The translations under genes and the position numbers were made by a program. From positions 4,836,001-4,900,000 of the forward strand of contig JYIP02000003.1 in assembly GCA_001051155.2 (NCBI GenBank): a stretch of DNA of 64,000 bases, in the 5' to 3' direction. The DNA comes from Chrysoporthe austroafricana (taxonomy: Eukaryota; Ascomycota; Sordariomycetes; Diaporthales; Cryphonectriaceae). The notes beneath the pieces are model-generated. The model did no database searches, was not told the origin of the DNA, and saw only the letters and a program-made list of their open reading frames with translations. This document shows, piece after piece, positions 23,706-33,938 of this stretch (its first letter is position 1; each line of letters opens with the position of its first letter).

Positions 23706-24545
23706 CCTCTCGGATTTCGGGTTTGAAACGGTTTTTGCTACGAGTGTTGAATACTGATATAAGATGTGATACTTTTCACACAATACTAGGGAGGCCAGGC
23801 ACAATACCAAGCATTGTCACGGCATCCGCTACAATTATACCAACTGTGCGTGGACTCTACCCTTGGCACCCAGGACCAAGTTTAGTCAAAGAGGTAGCCC
23901 AGCATGACAAGCGTCCATTATTTGTTGAAAATAGAGACGAGCAATACGCTTTATTCTGGCGCTCTTTGATACAATAGATGTCTTTTGAGTGGTGTGGGCT
24001 GGTTTTCCATGGGGCATCCTTTGTTGAATTTCGGTCTGCCGCCACGACTATCGACGTCATATTACTTCAAGGACAATAACATCTATGATCATGCAGACAT
24101 CACGGCTCAATGTGTGGCCCGTTTCCCGCACGCTGTATCCCTCGCATTTCTAGCGTTGCTGCTGTTGCTTTTGCTTTTGCTGTTTTGGGGGGGGGGGACG
24201 AGAGACTATAGATACCCCGAACTCCGAAGATGGTGGAGGAATGGGAGTCCTCAGGCCCAAAGTAGCAATCGATACCTCCGCCCTGTCTAAACACGTAACA
24301 CGTTTGTACGCATGGAGATGCGGCGGCGTCTGGGAAGACGGAGTTAGGAGAGTGGTATTGTCCGCCAAGACGGTCAATAACAAGTTATGACCTAAGCCGG
24401 CGAGTGCCACAAATTCCGCGAGCATAGATAAGTAGACCAAATTCTTTCCAGTTAATACAGTGAAGAGGAGGCCAAGACATAAGATTGATCACGCTGAAAA
24501 CCGACCCGTCTTTTCTATCCCCTCAAAAGAAGAAAGCCATCCGCC
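23706..24545. other. Divergent promoter spacer with simple repeat
   Basis: About 0.84 kb between the secreted-protein gene (minus) and an SDR gene (plus). It contains a GCTGTTGCTTTTGCTTTTGC tract running directly into an 11-G run ending at 24197. No coding region is supported. Confidence 0.5.
24161..24197. repeat. T/GC simple repeat abutting an 11-G run
   Basis: Units of TTGCT/TTTTGC from about 24161 lead into TGTTTT followed by eleven G residues (24187-24197). It is a slippage-prone low-complexity tract in the divergent spacer. Confidence 0.85.
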
Positions 24546-25304
24546 ATGCCTCCAATTTCCGGCAACAACCTGCTGGTCATCGGCGGCTCCTCAGGTATCG
24601 GCGCCGGCGTGGCCAAGCTCGCCGCCGCCGAGGGCCTCAACGTGGCCATCGCGTCGTCTAACCCGGCCAGGGTCGAGAAGGCCGTCCAGAAGATCAAGGA
24701 GGCCGTCCCGAAGGCCAAGGTCACGGGGTTCGTGTGCGACATCAGCAAGAGCGACGTGGAGGCCCGGCTCGAGGGGCTGCTGGGCGAGGTCACGGCGGCG
24801 CTCGGCGGGCAGCTCGACCACATCGTGTCGACGGCCAATGCGCTCGACTTCCGGCCGCTGTCGGCGGCCACGGCCGAGTGGATCCAGGGCGTCAGCCAGT
24901 TCGGGGTGGTGGTGCCGGCGCTGCTCGGCAAGCTGGGGCCGCGCTTCCTAAGGGCGGCGCCGACGTCGTCGCTGACCTTCACCAGCGGGCGCGTGGCGGA
25001 CAAGCCGGTCAAGGGCGGCGCGGTGCTCTGCGGGTACGCGGCGGCGATGCACGGCCTCGCACGCGGCCTGGCGCTGGAGCTGGCGCCGGTACGCGTGAAC
25101 ATCGTCAGCCCCGGGGCGACGGACACGGAGATGCAGGGGCCGGAGGAGATCCGGGCGGCGCGGATGGCGGAGGCGGCCAAGACGGCGCTGCTGGGCAAGG
25201 TCGGCAGCCCGGAGGAGGTCGGCGAGGCGTACATCTACCTCATGAAGGACTCGAACAACACGGGCTCTGTCATCAACACGAGCGGCGGGATCCTGCTGCA
25301 GTGA
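24546..25304 (+). CDS. Atypical short-chain dehydrogenase/reductase lacking the catalytic Lys
   Basis: Predicted 252-aa single-exon protein. The Rossmann cofactor loop is G-G-S-S-G-I-G (13-19), followed by the expected C-D-I-S acidic strand end and S-T-A-N-A. The catalytic region reads T-S-G-R-V (Ser147) and then C-G-Y-A-A-A-M (Tyr164, Met168): the usual Y-x-x-x-K lysine is Met. A late S-P-G-A-T-D-T-E and C-terminal T-S-G-G-I-L are family-typical. Sequences of this kind are annotated as SDRs in fungi; without Lys, catalysis must differ or the protein is a binding/regulatory member (inference). Extreme G/C third-position bias. Clear ATG with purines upstream (CGCCATGC). Confidence 0.85.
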   Translation: MPPISGNNLLVIGGSSGIGAGVAKLAAAEGLNVAIASSNPARVEKAVQKIKEAVPKAKVTGFVCDISKSDVEARLEGLLGEVTAALGGQLDHIVSTANALDFRPLSAATAEWIQGVSQFGVVVPALLGKLGPRFLRAAPTSSLTFTSGRVADKPVKGGAVLCGYAAAMHGLARGLALELAPVRVNIVSPGATDTEMQGPEEIRAARMAEAAKTALLGKVGSPEEVGEAYIYLMKDSNNTGSVINTSGGILLQ

Positions 25305-25578
25305 GCCTGTGCGGTATTATGCTACGGACATATACTATACGCGGGTGAACGTGTGGTGATGATAGGCGGTGGTTGGCCAGCATCTATCGTGCGGGTCATG
25401 TAGGGTCTGCAGCCTGCATGAATTGAGAAGTTCCCCGCTCCATATCGACCAGACGCGAAAGAGCCGTAACCCGGCCGTGTCGTCATCGTGAGGCTGACAC
25501 TGCTATGTAGTAGTAGTGTGTGTACAGTATATGTGAGTATGACTGACTGATGTCGTGTCGTCCTGGGCGGAAGAGGGA

Positions 25579-25642
25579 CCCCCCGTGACCCCCCCATAAA
25601 ATCCCCCATAACCCCCCTGTAACAGCCCCCTGTAACAACCCC
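25579..25642. repeat. Array of six C-runs (G-runs on minus strand)
   Basis: Six runs of 4-7 C (25579-25584, 25589-25595, 25603-25607, 25612-25617, 25626-25630, 25639-25642) are separated by 4-8 nt. Two spacers are TGTAACAG/TGTAACAA and others contain ATAA, so this is a degenerate 11-13 bp repeat. The minus strand meets the usual G-quadruplex pattern. It lies between the atypical SDR and the BTB gene. Confidence 0.85.
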
Positions 25643-26184
25643 TGTAGTTCCGCATGTAAGCCTGTACAGTAAGGACTAGGCCCTATGCGCTGGGCGCTGC
25701 GGGCCGAGAGGCGATTCTCCGGCCACTGCGCCCGTTCTGAGTCTAGCGCCTCGAGCCGCCGAGCAAGCGCTGCAACGTGGGCCGCGGGCATTATTCAGCA
25801 TGCAGCAACCCAATCTGATCCTCCTCAGCAGCCATCCCGTCTATCTCGTCTCCCTCTGAAAAAAAAATGCGTCTGGGTGAGTCCCCTGGGGATCAACCAC
25901 GGCGAGCTCACTCACGTACTCCACGGCCACCTCACCAGGACGCTACAGATCCCTGGGTGCCCCCCAGCGTGGTCATGACCTGAGGCCTTGGCCAGGCCGT
26001 CCTGTCTAGGCAGTCCAGACAGTCCCAGGCCCAGCCATCGCCGCCCCACGGCTGAGGAGGTGGAGGAGGAGCAGGAGGAGGATGCCGTGAGGTCGTGCGA
26101 TGCCTGGACGCGCAACCGAGACTCAAGAGCATGATATAGGGCCAGACCAGGGGGACGACGAAGCCGACCAGACCCAAGACCAAG

Positions 26185-26501
26185 ATGCCCAACGAACGAG
26201 CCACCAGCAGCAACGCCTCCGTGGGAGACCACGCTCAACACCACCAGCCCGCTCACAACACCCAGCACCGCGCCCCGTCTCTCTCTCACTCTCACACTGA
26301 ACCCTCCATCAAGCTTCACTCCAAGATCCCGAACATCCTGCCCCATGAGCGCGTCTTCCCCATCCAGATCGGCTCCGAGCTGTTCAAGCTCTCGGGCGCC
26401 TCCCTCTCCTCAGATGGTATGTCGTGTCCCCTCACGCCGTGTCGTGTTGTGCCGTGTCGTTGTCGTGTCGTGCCGTGCCATATCGTGTCGTGTCATGTCA
26501 G

Positions 26502-26548
<47 letters not shown>

Positions 26549-28019
26549 GCCGTCCAGACAGGAAGAACCCTCTGCCCCGTCTCGCCCCGCTGGATCTGTT
26601 GCCCCTCGCTGACCTCGTGTGCCAGCGCCGTCCTACTTCTCCCAGTACTTCCTCTGCCAGCTCAAGCGCGCCGAGGACAGCGGCGCCGACCCGGCCACTG
26701 CCATCCGCACGCTGTACATCGACCGCGACCCGCTGACCTTCCGGGACATCTCGCTGCACCTGCAGGGCTACCACGTCTCGCCGCGCGACGGGACGCACTT
26801 CGTGCGCCTCTTCGCCGACGCGCAGTTCTACTCCCTGCCCAAGCTCGTCTCGCAGCTCTACGAGGAGAGCATCTTCATGTCCATCGGCCACCGCGAGTTC
26901 CAGATCCCGCGCGACCTCTTCTCCGAGCCCGGCAACTCGCCCAACTTCTTCACCCTCGGCTTCGCCATCTTCTTCTCCGACCCCTCCGACCTCTTCCCGG
27001 GCCTCGACCGCGAGGGCCTCATCCGGCCCCCCTCCATCCTGCCCCCTTCCGTGCCTGGCCGCAGCGCCGACACCTTCGCCGAGCTGCTCCACCTGCTGCG
27101 CGGCTACCCACTCCACATCCGCGACGACGAGCACCGTGCCACCCTGCTCCGCGAGTGCCGCTACTTCAACTTCAAGGGGCTTGAGCAGCGCCTCATCCCC
27201 CACGCCCTCAGCTTCAACCAGGCCCGTGGCCGCGACGAGATCGCCCTGCGCCTCGGCGACATCCTCAAGAGCGGCGTCAGCGTCCTCCCTGACCCTTTGC
27301 CCCTCGCCGCCGCCACCCCTGGCCCCACCGCCGGCTGGGTCCACTACGCCCGGCCCTTCGTCGACGACCGCCCCGCCGAGCTGGTGCTCGAGGTCGGCGG
27401 CGAGTCCATGCGCCTGCACTTCCCTGCCCCCGGCGCCGGGGACGGCGGTGGCGGCGGTGGCGGCACCCGCGTCGAGTTCTTCCGCGACGCGCGCACCCGC
27501 CTGACCAAGCTGTTCGAGGTCATCGCGAGCAAGCTGAACCTGCCGCCCACCACCCAGCCCCTGGGCCTGCTGATGGCGTCGGGCGGGGCATCGAGCCAGC
27601 CCGCGACGCCCGGCAACACGCCGCTGAGCGACGACTGGGTCAAGTGCGTGATCGCGCCCGAGACGAGCATCACACTGGACGGGGCCAGGTACGTGGGTCA
27701 CGTGGCGCCCGAGGGTGGGGACGAGGCCGGCACGCCGGCGGGCGCGGGCGCGGGCGCCGGGGCGAGGGTGGACTCGCCCACGGGGCTCGCCGCGCTGTCG
27801 CTGAGCGTGCCGAGGAAGCGCAGGAGGGTCGACGGCGACCTCAACGGCATGGGCGGGCAGGCCGGGTACTGGATCCTGAAGACGGCGCAGTGGAGGCTAC
27901 GGATACAGAGTGCGGAGAACGGGAGGGGCGGGGTCGAGTGCGTGCTGATTGCTGTCAAACTAGATGCCATGACTGGTGAACACTCGAGGAACGAGGCGAG
28001 ATCCTTTTTGGGCGGTTGA
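26185..28019 (+). CDS. BTB/POZ domain protein, KCTD/Whi2-like
   Basis: Predicted 541 aa from exons 26185-26416 and 26626-28019. A T1-type BTB domain starts at about residue 56 (V-F-P-I-Q-I-G-S-E-L-F-K-L-S) and crosses the intron (S-S-D then A-P-S-Y-F-S-Q-Y-F), continuing through D-R-D-P-L-T-F-R-D-I and L-Q-G-Y-H-V to about residue 165. This resembles yeast Whi2, which with phosphatase partners links nutrient stress to growth arrest; orthology is inferred from the BTB only. Later parts contain a polyglycine run, a Gly-Ala repeat and a basic R-K-R-R-R that could be a nuclear signal. The start ATG is the first in frame with the BTB exon; a further upstream exon cannot be excluded. The intron is 209 nt, far longer than most here. 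Confidence 0.82.
26417..26503 (+). repeat. Degenerate CGTGT pentanucleotide tract inside BTB intron
   Basis: The 5' part of the BTB gene intron is built of about fifteen variants of CGTGT/CGTGC (GTCGTGTCGTGCCGTGCC and similar), starting directly at the GTATGT donor. It is continuous with the following TA microsatellite. Confidence 0.8.
26504..26545. repeat. (TA)21 microsatellite in BTB intron
   Basis: An uninterrupted TA dinucleotide run of about 42 bp at 26504-26545 follows the CGTGT tract. It lies 80 nt before the acceptor, so length changes need not disturb splicing signals. Confidence 0.95.
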
Positions 28020-28375
28020 ACCTAGTACATACCAAGTTGTGGAAGGAGACAACGGAGATGCACAAATCGCAAAGCGGCTCGTCTTGAATTGACAGTTAGG
28101 AACTTCCGCCCTCAATTATCCCATAAGCAAGTAAAAACGAAAAGAAGAAAGGCAACCTCGCTACCTACAACCATCATTCACGCCCTCCCCCTTGGGTTTC
28201 CTAATCCATGACCATCCAACTCATCACGAACGCCAGGAAATGCTGAGCAGACGACCACCAGAGGTATCACAGACGCCGACATGAACAACGAATAACAGAC
28301 ACTAGGAGCCCCGACAGACCAGACGGGACCTCCGAGAGCCATTCGGCTCAATTATGAGGCGGGACGCTAAGATGC

Positions 28376-30574
28376 TCATGACCCGAGTCTACCCTTCCTA
28401 CCCGCGGGTGCACTCAGGTCTCTCCTCTCGATACCTCGCATCATTCCTTTGCGCGGTGTGACAGCCGCTCCGCTCTTAGCACGGCCACGTCGCTCACGAA
28501 TCTTAGCCAGGGCCTGTTCCCTCGTCATGGTCGGAGTCAGAGCAGGATTGTTGACGTCCCAGGTCGGCGCGGTGTCATCCGCCACCCGTCCGCGCGAGGG
28601 GGTTCGCTGCAGGGCCATTAGTTTCTGGGCCATGCTCGGTTCCGATGTCTCCTCGCGCAGCGGCACCGTGGTGGTGGTTGTAGCTGTCTGATAAAAAGAT
28701 GTTGTTGTGTGTGGGCGGGAGCCGAACGATGTCTTGAAGGGGTACTGTTCTTGCACCATTTCGACATTCGGATCCTGGGCTTGGAGGGGCGTACGCCGGG
28801 GCTGAGGCTGGGCGAAGCCCTCATCGCGGGTCTTAGCCACGGTGATCTTTTTAACTTCGACGACAGGAGGTGCTGATTTGTTCAACGCGGCGGGGACCTT
28901 GCCGTCCCTCAACGGCGCTATCGGCTGCTCTGACGCGCTCAAAAGCGATGCAAGGGAAGCCCGCTCCGGTCCCACGACTGCGAAGGATGGCGGCTCGACG
29001 GACGGTGTGCGCGAGTACCGTTCGGGCATCTGACGACCCTCCACCAACGCAGGCGCATCCTCCATAGGCTTATCGCTGTCCTGCACACTTGGGTGCTTGC
29101 CTGTCTTCTCCCCATTCCTCTTCATGTCCATAGCCTCTGCCTCCTCCACGGACACCGTCTGGAAAGTTCCCAGGTCCGGCAGGAAGATGGTAGCCCTTCG
29201 CTCCCCCTTATGCTCGATCTTTCTCGAATTTGCTGGCTGAGGTATGGAATGAGTAGACGTCTCACGCGGTGGAGGGATTGTCGCTTTCTCACTAAGAATC
29301 ATGCGGTCCGACGGGTCTGCCAGAGGGGCAAGCTCCCCCCGCTTCTGGCGCTTGGGACTGAGCAAGCCCATGCTGGAGCGCGGCCGCTTCTTCATGCACG
29401 AGCATGCGTGCAGTCGACATTCCGCCTCGAGGTATTCGATGTGGTCGTTCGCGCGATCGGCGCGCTGCTTCTCCCACTGCCAGAGCCTTGAGAGCTCCTC
29501 AATCTCTGCCTCGCTAGCTGCGGATGACTTGAGCTCGGCCAGCGACAGCGACGAGATTCTGGATCCGGTCTTGGTGGGGCTCGCAAACTCATCATCCTCA
29601 TCTTCCCTAGTGGAGGTTGGCAGGGGCAATCTTCCCTCGGCGGCGATGCGGGCGACGTCCTCCTCGGTCTTGGCCAGGGTCTTGAAGGCATCGCGCTCCT
29701 GCTCGACAACCTTGATGCGCTCGAGGGCCTGTTCGAGCTCGGAGCGGTTCTTGTCCAACTGCTCCTGCAGGCCGACCAGGTTATATCTGGCTTGGAATGC
29801 CTCCTGTTCGCGGTTGAGGCTCCGCTCCTTCTCCCGGTGGAGGGTCTCTTCCGCGGACTTTTGGGCGGCGCGGGCGGACTTGAGCTCTTCTTGGAGCTTC
29901 ACGATGACGCTCTGGCTCTTGAAAGTCTCCTTACGGGTGCGGCGGATCTCCTTCTCCCAGAGGGTCTGTGTGTGGGCGTGGGTCTCCTTCGCGCGGCCGT
30001 AGTTCTCCTATAAGCAAACACGCAACGGTTAGACGTCTCTAAGTCCCTATCCTCAGCTCCCACATGGGTTTAGAGGTTGACGTACCATGACTGTCTCCAG
30101 TCTCTCCCCGACCCTCCTCTCGCGTTCCTTGCCCTCCTCGACCTGCCTCCTTAGCGCGCGCACCTCATCCTTGTAGCGGCGGGCCTCTTCCTCTGCGGCC
30201 TCGCGACCCAGCACAGCGCGCTTCAGGGCAGCATCGGCGGTCTTACGCTCGAGCTTGCTGCTCTGAACGGTGGCGAGGGTGTTGAACTGGTTGATCTTAT
30301 CACTGACGGAACTGTCGCGCGAGTGGCCGTGGCGCGAGGGCGACACGGCGCTGTGGATGGAGATGTTTGAGTCGCGCTTGGAGGGAGAGGTTGAGCCGAT
30401 CTGCTTGTTCATGCGCTCGGAGGATACTGGCTCGAGGGGCGCCATGTTGTCTGCAGCTGACCCTGCGAGAGGTGCGTCCGCTTGGGTCGGCGTCGATGGT
30501 GCAGGAGGCAGAGACGATCGGAGTATAATTGGAGTGGTCGAGAGCTCTAGTCGATCCAGCGAGGGATCCATCAT
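28376..30574 (-). CDS. Coiled-coil protein, function not recognised
   Basis: Predicted 706 aa from minus-strand exons 30574-30086 and 30007-28376 (78-nt intron, GTACGT...TAG, phase 0). Residues 1-95 are Ser/Pro-rich and look disordered. About residues 100-320 are strongly charged and heptad-like (A-L-R-R-Q-V-E-E-G-K-E-R-E-R-R-V, then L-Q-E-E-L-K-S-A-R-A-A-Q-K-S-A-E-E-T), a long coiled coil. The C-terminal half is disordered with S/T-P sites and a conserved-looking stretch near the end, T-M-T-R-E-Q-A-L-A-K-I-R-E-R-R-G-R-A, followed by basic residues. The architecture suggests a scaffold at the cytoskeleton or spindle pole; that is inference. Phosphorylation by proline-directed kinases is plausible from several S/T-P sites. 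Confidence 0.8.
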
Positions 30575-31220
30575 GTTGCCTTCCTTTTGTAGCGTGTCGG
30601 GGACGGCTGATATGATCGTCTGGAATTTTGCTCGAAGTGGAGGAAATAAACAGTTCCAAAGAGTTGCTAGTAGGAATTAATACCGGTTGTTGTCAGTCAT
30701 GGGATCGCCCACGCAACTAAGCAGCTAGCAGCCAGCAACAAGCACCCAAGATGGCAAGCTCTTATGGTGCAGAGAATAAGTGTTCGGTAGCAAGAAGGAG
30801 CTGGTCGTGAGTGTTGTGGTGAGTGGGATGGCTGGATGTCAGGTTGTTGATAATGCCTCTTCCAAGTTCCTGCATCGAACATTTGATTACATGGTGAAAG
30901 AACAGTGGGGTCACCATTAGGCTGTTGGCTGTTGCTACAGTAACGGCCTAGCGCCACCAGCCACGCGTTCCAGCGGGGCCACCCAGAAGCCAATCAGCGG
31001 GAGCCAATTGCAGGGATAGGTGAATACAGGGATCCATTCCAGTAATTCCGGGGTGCTTGACGACGATGGGGTCATCTCTACTATGCAGAACGAACCCCGC
31101 CAGCCCGGGCCAATTCGACAAGACATCTGTCCATAGTCAGCTGCTTTTGGCCTTGTACTTCTCCCTCCCTGCTGTAAATTTATACGGTCTCTGACCTCAT
31201 CGTCTACCAAGCCTGCAACA
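30575..31220. other. Divergent promoter spacer
   Basis: About 0.65 kb between the coiled-coil gene (minus) and the MAPR gene (plus), serving both promoters. No coding region is supported. Confidence 0.55.
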
Positions 31221-32087
31221 ATGGCGCCGGACTCGGATTCCACTGTCCGCCAGCGCAAGCCGGAAAAGGTGACTGAGGACACGTCGAGCACTCAGCAGTC
31301 TGCCTCCCCATCTTCCTCCACAAAGGGCAGGAAGGGCGATGACGAGGAGGTCGAAAGCCGCTGGGTCGACTTCGCCCGCGTCCTGACTTTCCTGTTCTTC
31401 GCCTCCTGCGGCCTGAGCTACCTCGTCTCCGGAGGCGAGTCCTTCTTCTGGACCATGAAGGTCCCGCCCAAATATCTGCGGACGGAATGGTGGAAGAGCC
31501 AGTGGGTATGTGCAGGCGCGCCTCCGGTGTGCGCAATGCTCTGGTGCTGACCTTGTCTGGCGTGATAGAACGGCCCGCTCTACCTCACTTCCGAAGAACT
31601 GCGCGCCTACGACGGGTCCGATCCGAACAAGCCGATCTACCTCGCCATCAATCACACAATCTACGACGTCACCGCTGGAAGCAGGATGTACGGCCCGGGA
31701 GGCTCGTATAACGTCTTCGCCGGCGTCGACGCGAGCAGGGGCTTCGTGACCGGCTGCTTCAAGGAGGACCAGACCCCCGACTTGCGTGGCGTCGAGGAAA
31801 TGTTCTTGCCCCTCGACGATCCAGAGGTCGACAAGCACTGGACCAAGTCCGAGATGAAGAACCTCAGGGCACAGGAGAAGCGACAGGCCAAGAAGAAAGT
31901 TTATGATGGGCTGAAGCACTGGGTCGACTTCTTCGGCAACAGCAAGAAGTACACCTTCGTCGGCTACGTCAAGAGGCCTGACGACTGGCTGGAGAAGGAG
32001 CCCAAGCGGGAGCTGTGTGCCCAGGCGGCCAAGGGCAGAAAACCCAGGCAGGTTCCCGAGGATAAGAAACAGCAAGGAACACCCTAG
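31221..32087 (+). CDS. Cytochrome b5-like heme/steroid-binding membrane protein (MAPR/Dap1 family)
   Basis: Predicted 267 aa from exons 31221-31505 and 31569-32087 (63-nt intron, GTATGT...TAG). Residues 1-50 are hydrophilic and Ser-rich, 52-70 (R-V-L-T-F-L-F-F-A-S-C-G-L-S-Y-L-V) form one membrane segment, and the cytochrome b5-like domain begins right after the intron (L-Y-L-T-S-E-E-L-R-A-Y-D-G) with Y-L-A-I-N-H-T-I-Y-D-V-T and M-Y-G-P-G-G-S-Y-N-V-F-A-G, the MAPR hallmark. A basic Lys-rich helix and a C-terminal tail follow. Family members bind heme and support ER P450 enzymes such as sterol 14-demethylase. The ER is the likely location. Confidence 0.93.
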
Positions 32088-33191
32088 GTGCGATAAGCCA
32101 GGACGACGGAGAGGAGCCTCAGCACCTCTCCTGATACTGTGACATAGCTGCGTTGTTCTAATTCGTCAACAAGAAACATTGTACATACAAGCACACAAAA
32201 AAAAGGGCTTTTCCTGGTCTCCACAATGCCCAGGGGTAAGCTACCGCCGCCCTTAAAATCATTCTTTGGAATTGCGGCTTGGATATTGATCATGAGGGTC
32301 CTTGGGGGGCTTTTCTGTTATCTTCTGTACCCTGCCCTTGCTGATGTCTCTGGTTGAATACCTGGTATGATGTCTAAGGGACTGCTCATTTTGTTGCTTT
32401 CCATTGCACCTGTCTGCGTTGAACGAAAGTTTTGCCTATCAAATTGGGACAAGCTGCCTTTACTATATAGCAAATGCTATCATCTGAGATGAGAGCCAAC
32501 AAACCCGGTCAAAATGCCAGGCTGAAGGACATTCCTCTTCCTGGACCATTGGCATCTGAGCTATACAGGACACCGTCAAGAAGAAAGCATGATTTTGCAT
32601 TTGATACCTCATAAGCAAAGGGATGCAGAGAGGTATAGTATCCTTCATGTTACTCGAGGTAGGAACCCAAAGCCCGTGAGATGTTTCTGCAATCAATTGT
32701 AAAAGCTGACTAACACAATACTTTGCCTACACTCTTCTAGATGGTGATCCTCCTAAAGTACCTACTGGGTAGGTAGGAAATTATCATTTAGTCAAGATTA
32801 TATTCGTGGTAGTTATGACCGTCCCCATGAGACATATCCAGTGGTATTTGGAATTGTACTCCATACACCTTGCCTACTATTGGGCGATTGCCTGTGTGGG
32901 CGAAGCATGCTTGGATCATCGCCAACACTTCGAAGACCATAGAAAGTACAAGAGAAAAACAATTTAATTTTTATCATGCATCACATGCGACGCACTCTTT
33001 CCAAGAGCCAGCGTGCGTGAGATATATGAATCATCTCATACCCAAAAACAAAAAGAAATAAGGCTTCTTTGATTGTTCATCCCCGAACTCCATCATATCC
33101 GAATTACAACGGCTAGGCGTGTCGTAGTCGAGGCCACTTAATTTCCCTTGTCATCTGTGCCTGCTACCCTGTCCCAACACTCTGTAGAAGG
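32088..33191. other. Spacer between converging genes, no gene seen
   Basis: About 1.1 kb holding 3' regions of the MAPR and cupredoxin genes. No domain-bearing frame. Confidence 0.5.
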
Positions 33192-33938
33192 TTACAGAAG
33201 CATAGCAGCGACGAGACCGACCAGACCCAGTGTGGTGCTGCCAACCTTGACCATACCGGCGCCAGCAGTCGTGCCGGTGCCTGCAGTGCTGCTGGTCGAG
33301 GCAGTGCTGCCAGAGCTGCTGGTGGTGCCACCGGCGGCGGCACCACCAGGGGCGACGGTGGTCGCCCCGGATGCAAGAGACTTGAACTGAGCCAGGGATC
33401 GGGTGGCGTTGGCAGCGGTGCTGTCGGTTACCGTCAGTACCCATACTTCACGGATCAAAGACTCGCAAGAGTAGCGACTCACTTCTCGTTGATGACCATC
33501 ACCATACCGCTCTCGCAGTGGCGGGCCTGCGCACAGTACACCCAGATAGGCGTGGTGTTGTTGATCTGGATGGTGTACGTGGGGATGCTGCTTCCTCCAG
33601 CAGCGGCGGGCATGAAGCCGGAGTGGAAGCCCGTCACGTTGGTCGAGAATTCGCTGATAGGCTGGCAGGGCTGGTCGAACGTCGACTGGGTCACGGTGTG
33701 GTTGCCAGCGACGAACTGGAACTGCACCATATCGCCCGCGCTCGCCTTGATGTTATCGGGCGAGTATATCAGAGAGCCGTTGGACGAGCCGACGGTGACG
33801 ACTTGTACATTTTGTGCTGTGAGGATAGTCAGAAAACCTGGTTTCCCTTATGTTCCGCACCGCTTCTCTCGGTTTCGGCTCAGACATACCGGACGCGAAG
33901 CCTGCCAGGGCGGCAAGAGCTACTGCTGTGAACTGCAT
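33192..33938 (-). CDS. Extracellular cupredoxin, serine/threonine-rich, GPI-anchor type
   Basis: Predicted 203 aa from minus-strand exons 33938-33890, 33816-33483 and 33420-33192 (introns 73 and 62 nt). A signal peptide (M-Q-F-T-A-V-A-L-A-A-L-A-G-F-A-S) is followed by a plastocyanin-like domain with all four type 1 copper ligands in order: His56 (G-N-H-T-V), Cys111 (V-Y-C-A), His116 (A-R-H-C) and Met121 (E-S-G-M). Next is a Gly/Ser/Thr linker and a short hydrophobic tail (L-G-L-V-G-L-V-A-A-M-L-L), the pattern for GPI anchoring at the cell surface. Several N-x-S/T sites are present. Fungal relatives are cell-wall proteins of unclear function, perhaps in electron transfer or copper binding. Confidence 0.9.

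Noticed and set aside
26493..27701. A 402-codon open frame antisense to the BTB gene
   Set aside because: It exists because of G/C third-position bias in the BTB coding strand, is full of Val/Glu/Gly low complexity and reads through the TA repeat; no domain.
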